From Planctomycetota bacterium (GTDB taxonomy: Bacteria; Planctomycetota; Phycisphaerae; Phycisphaerales; UBA1924): a stretch of 64,000 nt of DNA. The position numbers were made by a program, and so were the translations under genes. Shown here piece by piece: positions 40,632-48,638 of the stretch; the stretch's first letter is position 1; every line of letters starts with the position of its first letter. Under the pieces are notes generated by a model. The model searched no databases, was not told where the DNA came from, and saw only the letters and a list, made by a program, of their open reading frames with translations. The stretch spans positions 930,001 through 994,000 of the forward strand of contig JBCBSM010000001.1 in assembly GCA_039819165.1 (NCBI GenBank), written 5' to 3'.

Positions 40632-41402
40632 TTACGTGCCCCGACGATCCCCGAACAACTCCACGTGCAGCCGGTGGGCGTACCGCCAGCCTCGGGCCAG
40701 GCACGCGTCCACCACCCACGCCACGCGGTCCGCGTCGGGGATGGTCACCCCTTCGGGCATGAGCAGCACGTCGGCCGGATCCAGGCCCCGAAGGCCCGAA
40801 ACGAACTCATCGATCTCCGCGAGATCGTCGCCGCTCGTCACGACGAACTTCACCTGGTGCTCCGAGTATTCGCCGAGCAGCGACCGCAGCACCGCCGGCC
40901 GCAGCCGCGTTGCCTCGTGCCGCCGGGCCCAGCGGCCCCCGGGGTCCCGTGGATCGCCCGCGGGCGTCGAGTTGGCCAGCTTGGGGCTGATGCTCATCAG
41001 GTCGCACGCGAGGCTCCGGTGGATCGTGCCAGCCGTCTCGATCGTGATGTGCCAGCCGGCCGCCCGAAGCCCGCTTGCCAGGGGCTCGATCGCGTCGAAG
41101 AGCATCGGCTCGCCGCCGGTCAGCACCGCGTGCCGCACGCCCCGGGACTGCACGCCGCGGGCTTCGGCCAGCAGATCGTCGACGGCCCGGGTGGTCCCCT
41201 CGGGCGCCCAGCTCGCGTAGGGCGTGTCGCACCAGGTGCACCGCAGGTTGCAGCCGGCGACGCGGACGAACCACGAGGGAACGCCCGTTAGCTTGCCCTC
41301 CCCCTGCAGCGACACGAAGGTCTCGGCGATGGGCAGCACCGCGGCGCCCGCCGGCGCGTCAGCGTTCAACGTACGCGAAACCGGCAGCGACGCGCGGCTC
41401 AT
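40632..41402 (-). CDS. queE: 7-carboxy-7-deazaguanine synthase
   Basis: A 256-residue radical SAM enzyme that converts 6-carboxytetrahydropterin to 7-carboxy-7-deazaguanine in queuosine precursor synthesis. The [4Fe-4S] motif is CNLRCTWC (C-x3-C-x2-C), preceded by FVSLQGEGKLTGVPSWFVR; LTGGEPML and TIETAGT are further radical SAM blocks. Its ATG overlaps the stop of queC (ATGA). A loop around residues 140-165 (PAGDPRDPGGRWARR) is longer than in many homologues. It is the last gene of a four-gene operon. Confidence 0.95.
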   Translation of the reverse strand: MSRASLPVSRTLNADAPAGAAVLPIAETFVSLQGEGKLTGVPSWFVRVAGCNLRCTWCDTPYASWAPEGTTRAVDDLLAEARGVQSRGVRHAVLTGGEPMLFDAIEPLASGLRAAGWHITIETAGTIHRSLACDLMSISPKLANSTPAGDPRDPGGRWARRHEATRLRPAVLRSLLGEYSEHQVKFVVTSGDDLAEIDEFVSGLRGLDPADVLLMPEGVTIPDADRVAWVVDACLARGWRYAHRLHVELFGDRRGT

Positions 41403-42127
41403 CGCGTGCTCCCGACCGGCTCGCCGGCGTACCGCGTCGGATCGGCGATGCCCGCAGCCTCGAAGCCCGCGTGCCGCAGCCGGCAGGCCTCGCACCGGCC
41501 GCAGGCCCGCACGCCATCCGCGTCATCGGCGGGGTCGTAGCACGATGTCGTCGCGGCGAAGTCCACGCCGAGATCCGAACCGAGGCGGACGATCTCGGCC
41601 TTCGAGAGATCGACCAGCGGCGTGTGGATGCGAACGCCCACGCCGCGCTCGGCGCTCCGCTTGGTCGCAAGCGCGGCGGCCGCCGCGAACGCCTGTATGA
41701 ACTCGGGCCGGCAGTCGGGGTAGCCCGAGTAGTCCACCGCGTTGACGCCGATGAACACGTCGCCGGCGTCGAGCGTCTCGGCGTAGGCCACGGCGATCGA
41801 GAGGAACACGAGGTTGCGAGCCGGCACGTACGTCGCCGGGATGCCTCCCGCGGCGACCGGATCGCGGTCCTTGGGCACCGCGCCGCGCCCGGTCAGCGCG
41901 GACGCCGCGAAGGGCGCCGGATCCAGCTCGAAGAGGCGGTGCGACGCGGCGCCCATCGCACGGGCCAGGGCCTCCGCGCACTCGATCTCGCACCGGTGCC
42001 GCTGCCCGTAGCCGAAGGTCAGCGCGTGGCACGCAAAGCCCCGCGACGCCGCCAGCGCGAGGCAGGTCGCGCTGTCGAGCCCGCCGCTCAGGAGCACCAC
42101 CGCCGGCTTGTGCTCGTGCGTGGTCAT
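41399..42127 (-). CDS. queC: 7-cyano-7-deazaguanine synthase
   Basis: A 242-residue ATP-dependent ligase that converts 7-carboxy-7-deazaguanine to preQ0. The PP-loop is LLSGGLDSATCLA near the N-terminus; the zinc-binding cysteines are in CYDPADD and CGRCEACRLR near the C-terminus. GIPATYVPARNLVFLSIA is the usual family block. The start was set at MTTHEHKPAV; an ATG four codons upstream is possible. It lies 14 bases behind trmB and overlaps queE. queD and queF are not in the window. Confidence 0.95.
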   Translation of the reverse strand: MTTHEHKPAVVLLSGGLDSATCLALAASRGFACHALTFGYGQRHRCEIECAEALARAMGAASHRLFELDPAPFAASALTGRGAVPKDRDPVAAGGIPATYVPARNLVFLSIAVAYAETLDAGDVFIGVNAVDYSGYPDCRPEFIQAFAAAAALATKRSAERGVGVRIHTPLVDLSKAEIVRLGSDLGVDFAATTSCYDPADDADGVRACGRCEACRLRHAGFEAAGIADPTRYAGEPVGSTR

Positions 42128-42141
42128 TGCCCGCCACATTG

Positions 42142-42861
42142 TTACGCCGGCTTGCGCAGGATGGCACCCCGCGCGGCGTGCCCCCGCTCCAGGAACTTCT
42201 TCTCGAAGTTGGTGCCCACCAGGCCCCCCTCGGGCGCCTCGGGCAGCCGCTCCAGCGGCAACCGCTCGAAGACCGGCGGCGACCCGCCGGCCGCAGCCCC
42301 ACCGCCCGGCGCGCACCAGCGGCTTAGCTGTTCCTCGTAGAACGCCCAAAGATCGGGATGGTCGGTCGCCAGCCGCAGTTCGCCCCCCGGCACCAGCACC
42401 CGGTGGCACTCGGCCAGGAAGGCATCGCCAAGCACGCGGTTCTTGTGGTGCTTGCGCTTCGGCCAGGGGTCCGAATAATACAGATGCACCACATCGACGC
42501 ACCCATCGGCCAGCCGCCAGCAGAAGAAGTCCACCGCGTCGGCCCGCAGCATCCGGACGTTGGCGAGCATGCCCGCCTCGCGCCGCCGGCGCACCCGGTC
42601 GGCCGCGTAGTAGTACACGTCGGCCGCTTTCTCGATGGCGAGGAAGTTGTGCTCGGGCCGCCGGGCGGCGGCTTCGACCAGGTAGCCGCCCTTGCCCGGG
42701 CCGACCTCGATCTCGAGCGGGCGATCGGGGTGCGCAAACCATCGACCCGGGTCGTGTCGGGCGGCAGCGGGATCCGATAGCGCATCGTCGGGCAGCGGGC
42801 CGAGTTCCTCGGGCGTCACGCCCACGACGCCCGGCGCGTCGTCGTGCTTGCCGCCGGTCAT
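42142..42861 (-). CDS. trmB: tRNA (guanine-N7-)-methyltransferase
   Basis: A 239-residue SAM-dependent methyltransferase making m7G46 in tRNA variable loops. Motif I is EIEVGPGKGGYL, the characteristic family motif is YYSDPWPKRKHHKNR, and the C-terminal TNFEKKFLERG block matches the tRNA-contacting tail. An N-terminal extension of about 40 residues (acidic, Pro-rich) precedes the fold. Its ATG overlaps the stop of the acetyltransferase gene as ATGA. It fits with queC/queE as a tRNA-modification operon. Confidence 0.94.
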   Translation of the reverse strand: MTGGKHDDAPGVVGVTPEELGPLPDDALSDPAAARHDPGRWFAHPDRPLEIEVGPGKGGYLVEAAARRPEHNFLAIEKAADVYYYAADRVRRRREAGMLANVRMLRADAVDFFCWRLADGCVDVVHLYYSDPWPKRKHHKNRVLGDAFLAECHRVLVPGGELRLATDHPDLWAFYEEQLSRWCAPGGGAAAGGSPPVFERLPLERLPEAPEGGLVGTNFEKKFLERGHAARGAILRKPA

Positions 42862-43445
42862 GCGCCCTCCCCGAGCGTCTTGCTGAGGATGAGGCTGCGG
42901 TAGTTGGTGTAGGGCCACCGCCAGTCCTGCACGACGCGGTAGCCCCGGCGCTCGTAGTAGCGTCGCAGCGGCTCGTCGGGCTCGGCCATGCTCAGCGCGA
43001 GCTCCCGCTTGCCGGCGTGGAGCGTCTCCCGCTCGATGCGAGCCAGCAGCAGCGAGCCGACGCCCGCGCCGTGCATCCGTGGATCGACGGCGAACTGCGA
43101 GAAGTGGGTGGCGTCGTGCCGCAGGAACCAGGCCGGGAACGCCGCGTCCTCGCGCTCCTGGAAGAGGATGGTGCCCACGAGTCGCTGGGCGAAGCCGTCC
43201 GAGGGCGAGCCGCCATCGCCGGCCAGGGCGACGAAGGTCTGCCCGCGGTAGCAGCGGCGGCGGGTCTGCTCGATGGTCTGCCGGCCGGCAAGCGGATCGA
43301 GGCCCATCCGCCGCTGGCCCTCGTAGGCGCGGTGCAGCAGGGCCGTGATGCTCGCGATGGGATCCGTCGCCGCCAGCGCGCGGACCGAGATCGCCGCCGA
43401 GGACGGCGCGGGCGGGCGTGGTCGGCCTTCGTCAAGGGGAGACAT
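42858..43445 (-). CDS. GNAT family N-acetyltransferase
   Basis: A 195-residue acyl-CoA-dependent acetyltransferase. The CoA-binding motif A is FAVDPRMHGAGVGSLLLARIE (R-x-x-G-x-G/A variant HGAGVG), with LALSMAEPDEPLRRYYERRGYRVV as motif B. The first 25 residues are Pro/Arg-rich and probably disordered. Its substrate is unknown. As first gene of the operon with trmB, queC and queE, and coupled to trmB by ATGA, it may act in translation-related modification, but this is only context. A -10-like TAGCGT (43497-43492) lies 46 bases upstream. Confidence 0.85.
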   Translation of the reverse strand: MSPLDEGRPRPPAPSSAAISVRALAATDPIASITALLHRAYEGQRRMGLDPLAGRQTIEQTRRRCYRGQTFVALAGDGGSPSDGFAQRLVGTILFQEREDAAFPAWFLRHDATHFSQFAVDPRMHGAGVGSLLLARIERETLHAGKRELALSMAEPDEPLRRYYERRGYRVVQDWRWPYTNYRSLILSKTLGEGA

Positions 43446-43491
43446 GCGGCGGTTCGGCGTAGGGCGTGCGGGGTCCGGAGCGAAAGCCGTA

Positions 43492-43501
43492 ACGCTAGAC
43501 T
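43492..43501. promoter_or_regulatory. overlapping bidirectional -10 element
   Basis: ACGCTAGACT contains TAGACT on the plus strand (43496-43501), ending six bases before the thioesterase GTG at 43508, and TAGCGT on the minus strand (43497-43492) for the acetyltransferase-trmB-queC-queE operon. The plus-strand gene has no Shine-Dalgarno site, so it may be leaderless. No -35 is clear. Confidence 0.5.
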
Positions 43502-43507
43502 CCCTGC

Positions 43508-43981
43508 GTGAGCACCTCCGCATCCATCGCGGGCGATCGGACCCAGCCGGGTGACATCGCCGCCAGGGCCGTCGAGCTCCGCGTCCGCTACTGCGAGTGC
43601 GACCCGATGGGCGTGGCGCACCACGCGAGCTTCGCGCCGTGGTTCGAGCTGGCTCGCACCGAATTGCTCCGCCGCAGCGGCCGGACCTACGCGGCGATGG
43701 AGGCGTCGGGGATCTACCTCGTCGTGGCGAGCATGGAGATCCGCTTCCGCCGGCCCGTCCGCTACGACGACGTGCTGCGGATCGGCTGCGAGGCGTCGAT
43801 GGTCGGCCGGGCACGCCTCCGGCACGACTACGCCGTGGAACTGCTCGAGCCGGGCGACGAAGACTCCCGGAGGATGGCCGCCCAGCCCCTGGCGACCGGG
43901 CACACGATCCTCGCCTGCGTCGATCGCGAGGCCCGCCCGACCCCCGTGCCCGATTGGCTGCGGGAGCTGGCCGAGGCGTAG
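43508..43981 (+). CDS. acyl-CoA thioesterase, 4HBT/YbgC-like
   Basis: A 157-residue hot-dog-fold thioesterase. The active-site Asp motif YCECDPMGVAHHASFAPWFE matches the YbgC/4-hydroxybenzoyl-CoA thioesterase pattern (Y-x-D-x-x-G-x-x-x-x-x-x-F/Y), with Asp in DPMG. MEIRFRRPVRYDDVLRI is the following typical strand. Members hydrolyse acyl-CoA esters in the cytosol. It starts at GTG without a ribosome-binding site, right behind a -10-like hexamer, and is probably the first gene before the large AsmA-like gene 17 bases downstream. Confidence 0.88.
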   Translation: MSTSASIAGDRTQPGDIAARAVELRVRYCECDPMGVAHHASFAPWFELARTELLRRSGRTYAAMEASGIYLVVASMEIRFRRPVRYDDVLRIGCEASMVGRARLRHDYAVELLEPGDEDSRRMAAQPLATGHTILACVDREARPTPVPDWLRELAEA

Positions 43982-43998
43982 GACGCGCCCGCCCACCC

Positions 43999-46900
43999 AT
44001 GCCACGCACCGCGAACCACACCAAGCCCGCCGACGCGGCCGACCGGCCGGAGAAGCCCCGCCGTGGGAAGCGGTGGCTCCGCCGCGCGATCGTCGCGGTG
44101 CTGGTCGGCATCGCGCTGCTCGTCGGCGGCGCGCTGGCGATGCTCAGCCCGCTAGCGGGCGTGGTCCTCCGGCCGCAGCTCGCGACGCAGCTGGGCGTCG
44201 ACGTCCGCGGCGGCAGCCTGCGCCTCACCACGAGCGGCGACATCGAGATCTCCAACGCGACCTTCGTCGTGCCCAACGGGAGGCCCGGCATCGTCATCGG
44301 CGATGCGGCCCGCGTCCTCACCGTGCGGCGGGGCGTGATCACGCTCGATTGGCGGGGCCGCTCGGGCGGCGGGCCGCTCGTCGAGCGGGTCGATCTCTTC
44401 GACGCGGTCGTCCGCGTCAGCAAGCCGCTGGACCGCTTCGACCTGAACATCCTGGACATCCGCCCGCCCGCCGGGGGCGCCGGCGGGCCGCTGCCGTCGG
44501 TCGTGGTGCACCGCGCCGACCTGGTGCTGGCCGAGCACGACGGCACCGGTGATATGACGACGCTGCGTGAGCTGCCCATCACGGCGACGCTCTCGCCCTC
44601 GGCCGACCGCACGGGCGCGTACGACATCGAGCTGCGGGAGGACGCGACGCGCAGCACGAGCGCGCAGCCGATCAAGTTCGCCGGCATGCTGCGGCCCGAC
44701 GGCTTCAGCGGACGCGTGGGCGCGCTCGACATCGCCGACTTCGGGCCCGAGACGATCCCGCTGCAGCTCCGCGAGCTGTACACCGAGCTGCGGCTGGCGG
44801 GCCGCACGCGGGGCGCCCGCGTCTTTTACGACGAGACGACCGACGTGCTGGAGGTGGTGCTGGACGTCCGCGGCGGCGGCTCGCCCGCGCCCTTCGCCGA
44901 GGACGCCGCCACGCCCGCACGGCTCGAGCTGCACATCCCCGCGCCGGTCGACGAGGCCGGCACGCTGCGGGCGCTCATCCCCGCCAGCGGCAGCGGCACG
45001 GTGCGGCTGGTGCAGCGGCCCGCGCCTCGCGGCGTCACGCCCGTGCCCTGGCAGAGCGTGCAGGCGACCCCCGAGCCCGGCGAGCCCGGCGTGGGCACGC
45101 GGCGGCTGTACATCGAGGGCGACCTCGACACCACCATCGAGGATCTCGCCTGCGACCTGGACTTCCGCATCTGGCTCGGCGGCGGCGAGCCGCTGTATAG
45201 CTTCGGCCTGGAATCGCGGGACGAGTATGCCTTCACGCCCGACGCCCCGTTCTTCGACGTGGACAACGAGATCCTCGGCAAGCTGGGCGAGTTATTCGAG
45301 GACCTGGGCGTCGAGGGTGGCATCGAGTTCGCCGCCAGCGCGGCCCAGGTCGCCGACGGCGCGGGCACGCGTCAGATCGTCGAGGGCTCGGGGCTCATCC
45401 GCCGGGGGAAGCTGCGGTACGCCCAGTTCCCCTACCCCGTGATGGACGTCGATGGGCTGATCACCATCCGCGGCGGCATCATCGAATTGCAGGACGTGCA
45501 GGGCCGGACACCCGCGGGCTCGCCCGTCGCCGCCAGCGGCCGCATCCTGCTCGACGAAGAGGCCACCGGCGTGGACCTGACGATCGAGGCCTTTTCGGCC
45601 CCGTTCGACCAGACGCTCCGCGAGACGCTCGACGCGGTGAGCCCGGCCATCCGCGAGATCGTGATGAACGAGGCGGCGCTCGCCGAGCGCCGCGAGGCGG
45701 GCCTGCTGCGCGCGCCGGGATCCCCGGGTGCGTCCGCGCCGTTCTTCGAGCTCGGCGGCGACATCGACGCGACCGTCCGCGTCGTCCGCGAGAAGGGCCG
45801 CCTGGGCAGCACCTCGGTGCTCGTCGAGGCGTCGAGCGAGCGGTTCGGGCTGCTGCCCGAGGCCTTCCCCGTGCCGCTCATCGCACGGGACGTGGTGGTC
45901 CGCGTCGACCTGCCGCCCGAGTACGAGTCAGCGGAAGCGGGCGAGCCGCAGATGCTGGAGGTCACCGCGCCGAGCGGCACGATCTCGACGCTGTCGGGGG
46001 GCCGGGCGTCGATCGACCTGAGCGTCCGCGTGCCGCTCGGGGCGGAGGAGCTCTCGACCGCGATCGACCTGGAGGTCGACGCTCGGGGCGTGCCGGTATC
46101 GCCGCTGCTGATCGAGGCCATCCCCGAGCCGAGCGAGCCGGGGTCCGGCACGCCCTCGCCGCGGCGGCTGCTGACGCGGCTCGATCCGGCGGGCCCCATC
46201 GACGCGACGGTAGCGGTCGGGCGGTCGCACCGGGCCCGCGTCGACTGGCGAGCGGAGGTCCGGCCGGACCGCGTCGAGCTGCGGCCGCCGGCCCTGGATC
46301 CCACCCGCGATCCCATCCGACTCGTCGGCACGACCGGCGTCATCCGCGTGGACGAGGACGGGCTGACCGGCGACCTGCGGGCGGCCTGCGAGGACGGCGG
46401 CGGCATCACCACGCAGCTGCGCGTCGACAACGAGGAGAAGCGCGTGCTCGCGGTGGTCAGCTCGGTGGCCCTCAACCTGCAGGCGCACGTCGAGGACGTC
46501 ATCGCGCTGTTCTCCCCCGACCTTGCCAACCAGCTGGACGAAGAGCGTCGGCTGTACCACATCGAGGGCGCGGCCAACTTGACCGCCAGCGTGCTGTCCA
46601 CGCCCGAGCGTGTCGGCGCCGAGGTTCGCATCAGCCAATTACGGGACGTCCGCTTCGATTGGCTCGGCGGACGGCTGGAGCTGGACGACAGCCGCGGCGC
46701 CATCATCGTCAACAACACCGACCAGGGACCCATTGCGCGCTTCGAGCGGCTCGTGGCGCAGGGGGCGTACAACGGCGAGCCGTCGGGCCGGTTCCGCCTG
46801 CACGGCAGCATGCCCTTCGGGGCCCTGCAGGAAGCGGGCAGCCTGTACCCGGACCCCACCGCGCTCGAGATCGAGGTCCAGGGCGGGAGCATCGAGGGCC

Positions 46901-48612
46901 CGCTCTTCCGAACGCTCGTCGGCGACCGCATCGGCGAGGCCGGCGCGGAGATCTACGAAGAATTCGAGCCCACGGGCGAGTACGACGCGATGGTGGCGCT
47001 CCGCACCGCCGGGTACGCGGGCGGCGAGGGCGTGCGCTCGGTCCGATCGTTCGAGCTGTCGCCGTACGACCTGGAGTTCACTCGCCGCGGGGTGCGGCAC
47101 CGCGTGCCGTGGATCAGCGGGCTGCTGACCGGCGACGAGCAGCCGTCGCCCGACGGTACGTCGCTCTATCGCGGGCTGATCGATGACCTGACGCTGGGCG
47201 GCGACGGCTGGTGGATCGGCCTCGACGGCCAGTGGAAGGCCGAGGACAACGGCGCCGTCTTCGGCGCCACCACGCTGGAGGGCGAGCTGGCCCCTCCCCC
47301 GCTCGACGCGGAGGGCCGGCCGGTCGCGGTGGAGCTGCTGCCCGAACCGCTGCTCGCGCTGCAGCTCGACGCCGTCGCCGCCTCCATCCGCGGGCTGGAG
47401 CTGGCGCGGGCGGGCCCGCTCTCCCTGCCCCCCAGCCGCCTGGAAATCGAGACCAACCCCGAGCGGCCGGTCCGCGTGGATCTCGACCTGCGGCTGGAGG
47501 CACCCGACCTGCGCGTCGGCAGCCGCGCGACGGGTGCGGCCGGAGCGGGCGATGGCGACGCGGACGACGACGATGCACCGCCGAACGAGGAAATCGCAGA
47601 CGGTCGCGGTGCGGCGGCCGGTGCCTTCGGCCTCCGGCGTGTTGCCGCCCGGCGCCAAGCGGGCACGAGCGAGGACGCCCTCCCGGGTTCCGCTTCGCCG
47701 GCGATCAACCAGGCCCGCACCCACCTGGTCCGGGTGCTCGACGCGGCGGTGGGCATCCGCGTGCGGCCCGATGAGGCCGACGAGGTCGCGTCGATCGAGG
47801 TCCACGCGAGCCGCGGCGAGATCCGGGGCATCGCGGCCATGCAGACGCGCACGCACGCGGTGGTTCGGCCCGGCGGCCGCATCGAGTTCCCGCACGTGCT
47901 CGTGGGCACGTCGGGCGGGCGGGTCACGGGCACCGCGATGGTCCAGCTGGGAGCCGAGCCGGGCGACCCGGTGGGCTACGAGATCGACGCGACGGGCGCG
48001 GGGCTCAAGACCGAGCGGGTCATCGCGGGCCTGCAGGATCGCCCGGCGGCCGATCTCGCCAGCGCGGGCGACATGGACATCGCGCTGGGGCTGTCGGGCC
48101 GGCTCGGATCGCCCGACACGCTCATGGGCCGCGGGTCGCTGCGGATCCGCGGCGGCTCGCCGGTCGACCTGCCGCTGCCGATCCGAGCGGCGATCGAGGC
48201 GCTCAACGTCCAGGTCGGCGGCGCCCGATACGACGAGGTCAACGGCGAATTCCACATCGTGGGGCCGACGATGTCGTTCAGCCATCTCACGGCGGGCTCG
48301 GACGCGGTGGTGCTCAGCGGCCTTGGAACGGTGGACCTCATCGACGGCCGCATCGCGCTGGACATCACGTCGGTGCCGCGCAACGACTCCGTGGTGCAGG
48401 CCACGCTGCGGGCGCTGCGGGACGTGATCGTCGCCGTCGAGCTGGGCGGCACGCTGAGCGATCCGCAGACGCGGCCCAGGCCGCAGGCGCTCACGGGGCC
48501 ATTCGATCGGCTCCGGCAGTTGCTGCAAGGCGGCCTGACCGCCGAGGAGTGGCGCCGCGAGCGGCTGCGTCGCTTCGCGAGGCAGGGCACCCAGCCCGAC
48601 AGCGGCTGGTGA
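43999..48612 (+). CDS. very large AsmA-like membrane-anchored protein
   Basis: A 1537-residue protein. After a basic N-terminus (RPEKPRRGKRWLRR) it has one membrane helix (AIVAVLVGIALLVGGALAML), then an almost wholly beta-type periplasmic body. The organisation resembles AsmA/TamB/YhdP bridge-like lipid-transfer proteins: a short domain right after the anchor (VVLRPQLATQLGVDVRGG), repetitive strands, and a C-terminal AsmA_2-like block (VGGARYDEVNGEFHIVG, SGLGTVDLIDGRIALD, VAVELGGTLSDPQTRP). A low-complexity linker occurs near residues 1170-1235. A role in lipid transport to the outer membrane is inferred. The in-frame region before 43999 is a shadow of the thioesterase gene. Confidence 0.8.
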   Translation: MPRTANHTKPADAADRPEKPRRGKRWLRRAIVAVLVGIALLVGGALAMLSPLAGVVLRPQLATQLGVDVRGGSLRLTTSGDIEISNATFVVPNGRPGIVIGDAARVLTVRRGVITLDWRGRSGGGPLVERVDLFDAVVRVSKPLDRFDLNILDIRPPAGGAGGPLPSVVVHRADLVLAEHDGTGDMTTLRELPITATLSPSADRTGAYDIELREDATRSTSAQPIKFAGMLRPDGFSGRVGALDIADFGPETIPLQLRELYTELRLAGRTRGARVFYDETTDVLEVVLDVRGGGSPAPFAEDAATPARLELHIPAPVDEAGTLRALIPASGSGTVRLVQRPAPRGVTPVPWQSVQATPEPGEPGVGTRRLYIEGDLDTTIEDLACDLDFRIWLGGGEPLYSFGLESRDEYAFTPDAPFFDVDNEILGKLGELFEDLGVEGGIEFAASAAQVADGAGTRQIVEGSGLIRRGKLRYAQFPYPVMDVDGLITIRGGIIELQDVQGRTPAGSPVAASGRILLDEEATGVDLTIEAFSAPFDQTLRETLDAVSPAIREIVMNEAALAERREAGLLRAPGSPGASAPFFELGGDIDATVRVVREKGRLGSTSVLVEASSERFGLLPEAFPVPLIARDVVVRVDLPPEYESAEAGEPQMLEVTAPSGTISTLSGGRASIDLSVRVPLGAEELSTAIDLEVDARGVPVSPLLIEAIPEPSEPGSGTPSPRRLLTRLDPAGPIDATVAVGRSHRARVDWRAEVRPDRVELRPPALDPTRDPIRLVGTTGVIRVDEDGLTGDLRAACEDGGGITTQLRVDNEEKRVLAVVSSVALNLQAHVEDVIALFSPDLANQLDEERRLYHIEGAANLTASVLSTPERVGAEVRISQLRDVRFDWLGGRLELDDSRGAIIVNNTDQGPIARFERLVAQGAYNGEPSGRFRLHGSMPFGALQEAGSLYPDPTALEIEVQGGSIEGPLFRTLVGDRIGEAGAEIYEEFEPTGEYDAMVALRTAGYAGGEGVRSVRSFELSPYDLEFTRRGVRHRVPWISGLLTGDEQPSPDGTSLYRGLIDDLTLGGDGWWIGLDGQWKAEDNGAVFGATTLEGELAPPPLDAEGRPVAVELLPEPLLALQLDAVAASIRGLELARAGPLSLPPSRLEIETNPERPVRVDLDLRLEAPDLRVGSRATGAAGAGDGDADDDDAPPNEEIADGRGAAAGAFGLRRVAARRQAGTSEDALPGSASPAINQARTHLVRVLDAAVGIRVRPDEADEVASIEVHASRGEIRGIAAMQTRTHAVVRPGGRIEFPHVLVGTSGGRVTGTAMVQLGAEPGDPVGYEIDATGAGLKTERVIAGLQDRPAADLASAGDMDIALGLSGRLGSPDTLMGRGSLRIRGGSPVDLPLPIRAAIEALNVQVGGARYDEVNGEFHIVGPTMSFSHLTAGSDAVVLSGLGTVDLIDGRIALDITSVPRNDSVVQATLRALRDVIVAVELGGTLSDPQTRPRPQALTGPFDRLRQLLQGGLTAEEWRRERLRRFARQGTQPDSGW

Positions 48613-48625
48613 GCACGCGCGACCC

Positions 48626-48631
48626 TACCCT
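48626..48631 (+). promoter_or_regulatory. -10-like element directly before a start codon
   Basis: TACCCT ends seven bases before the ATG at 48639 of the LOG-family gene, and there is no Shine-Dalgarno sequence in between or upstream. A leaderless transcript is likely if this is a promoter. Confidence 0.4.
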
Positions 48632-48638
48632 CCGCGGA

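Noticed and set aside
43597-43998. Extension of the AsmA-like frame upstream of 43999
   Set aside because: It overlaps the thioesterase gene in another frame and has shadow composition.
46639-48528. Minus-strand reading frame opposite the AsmA-like gene
   Set aside because: Antisense shadow typical of GC-rich DNA; the plus frame has the normal protein composition and a membrane anchor.
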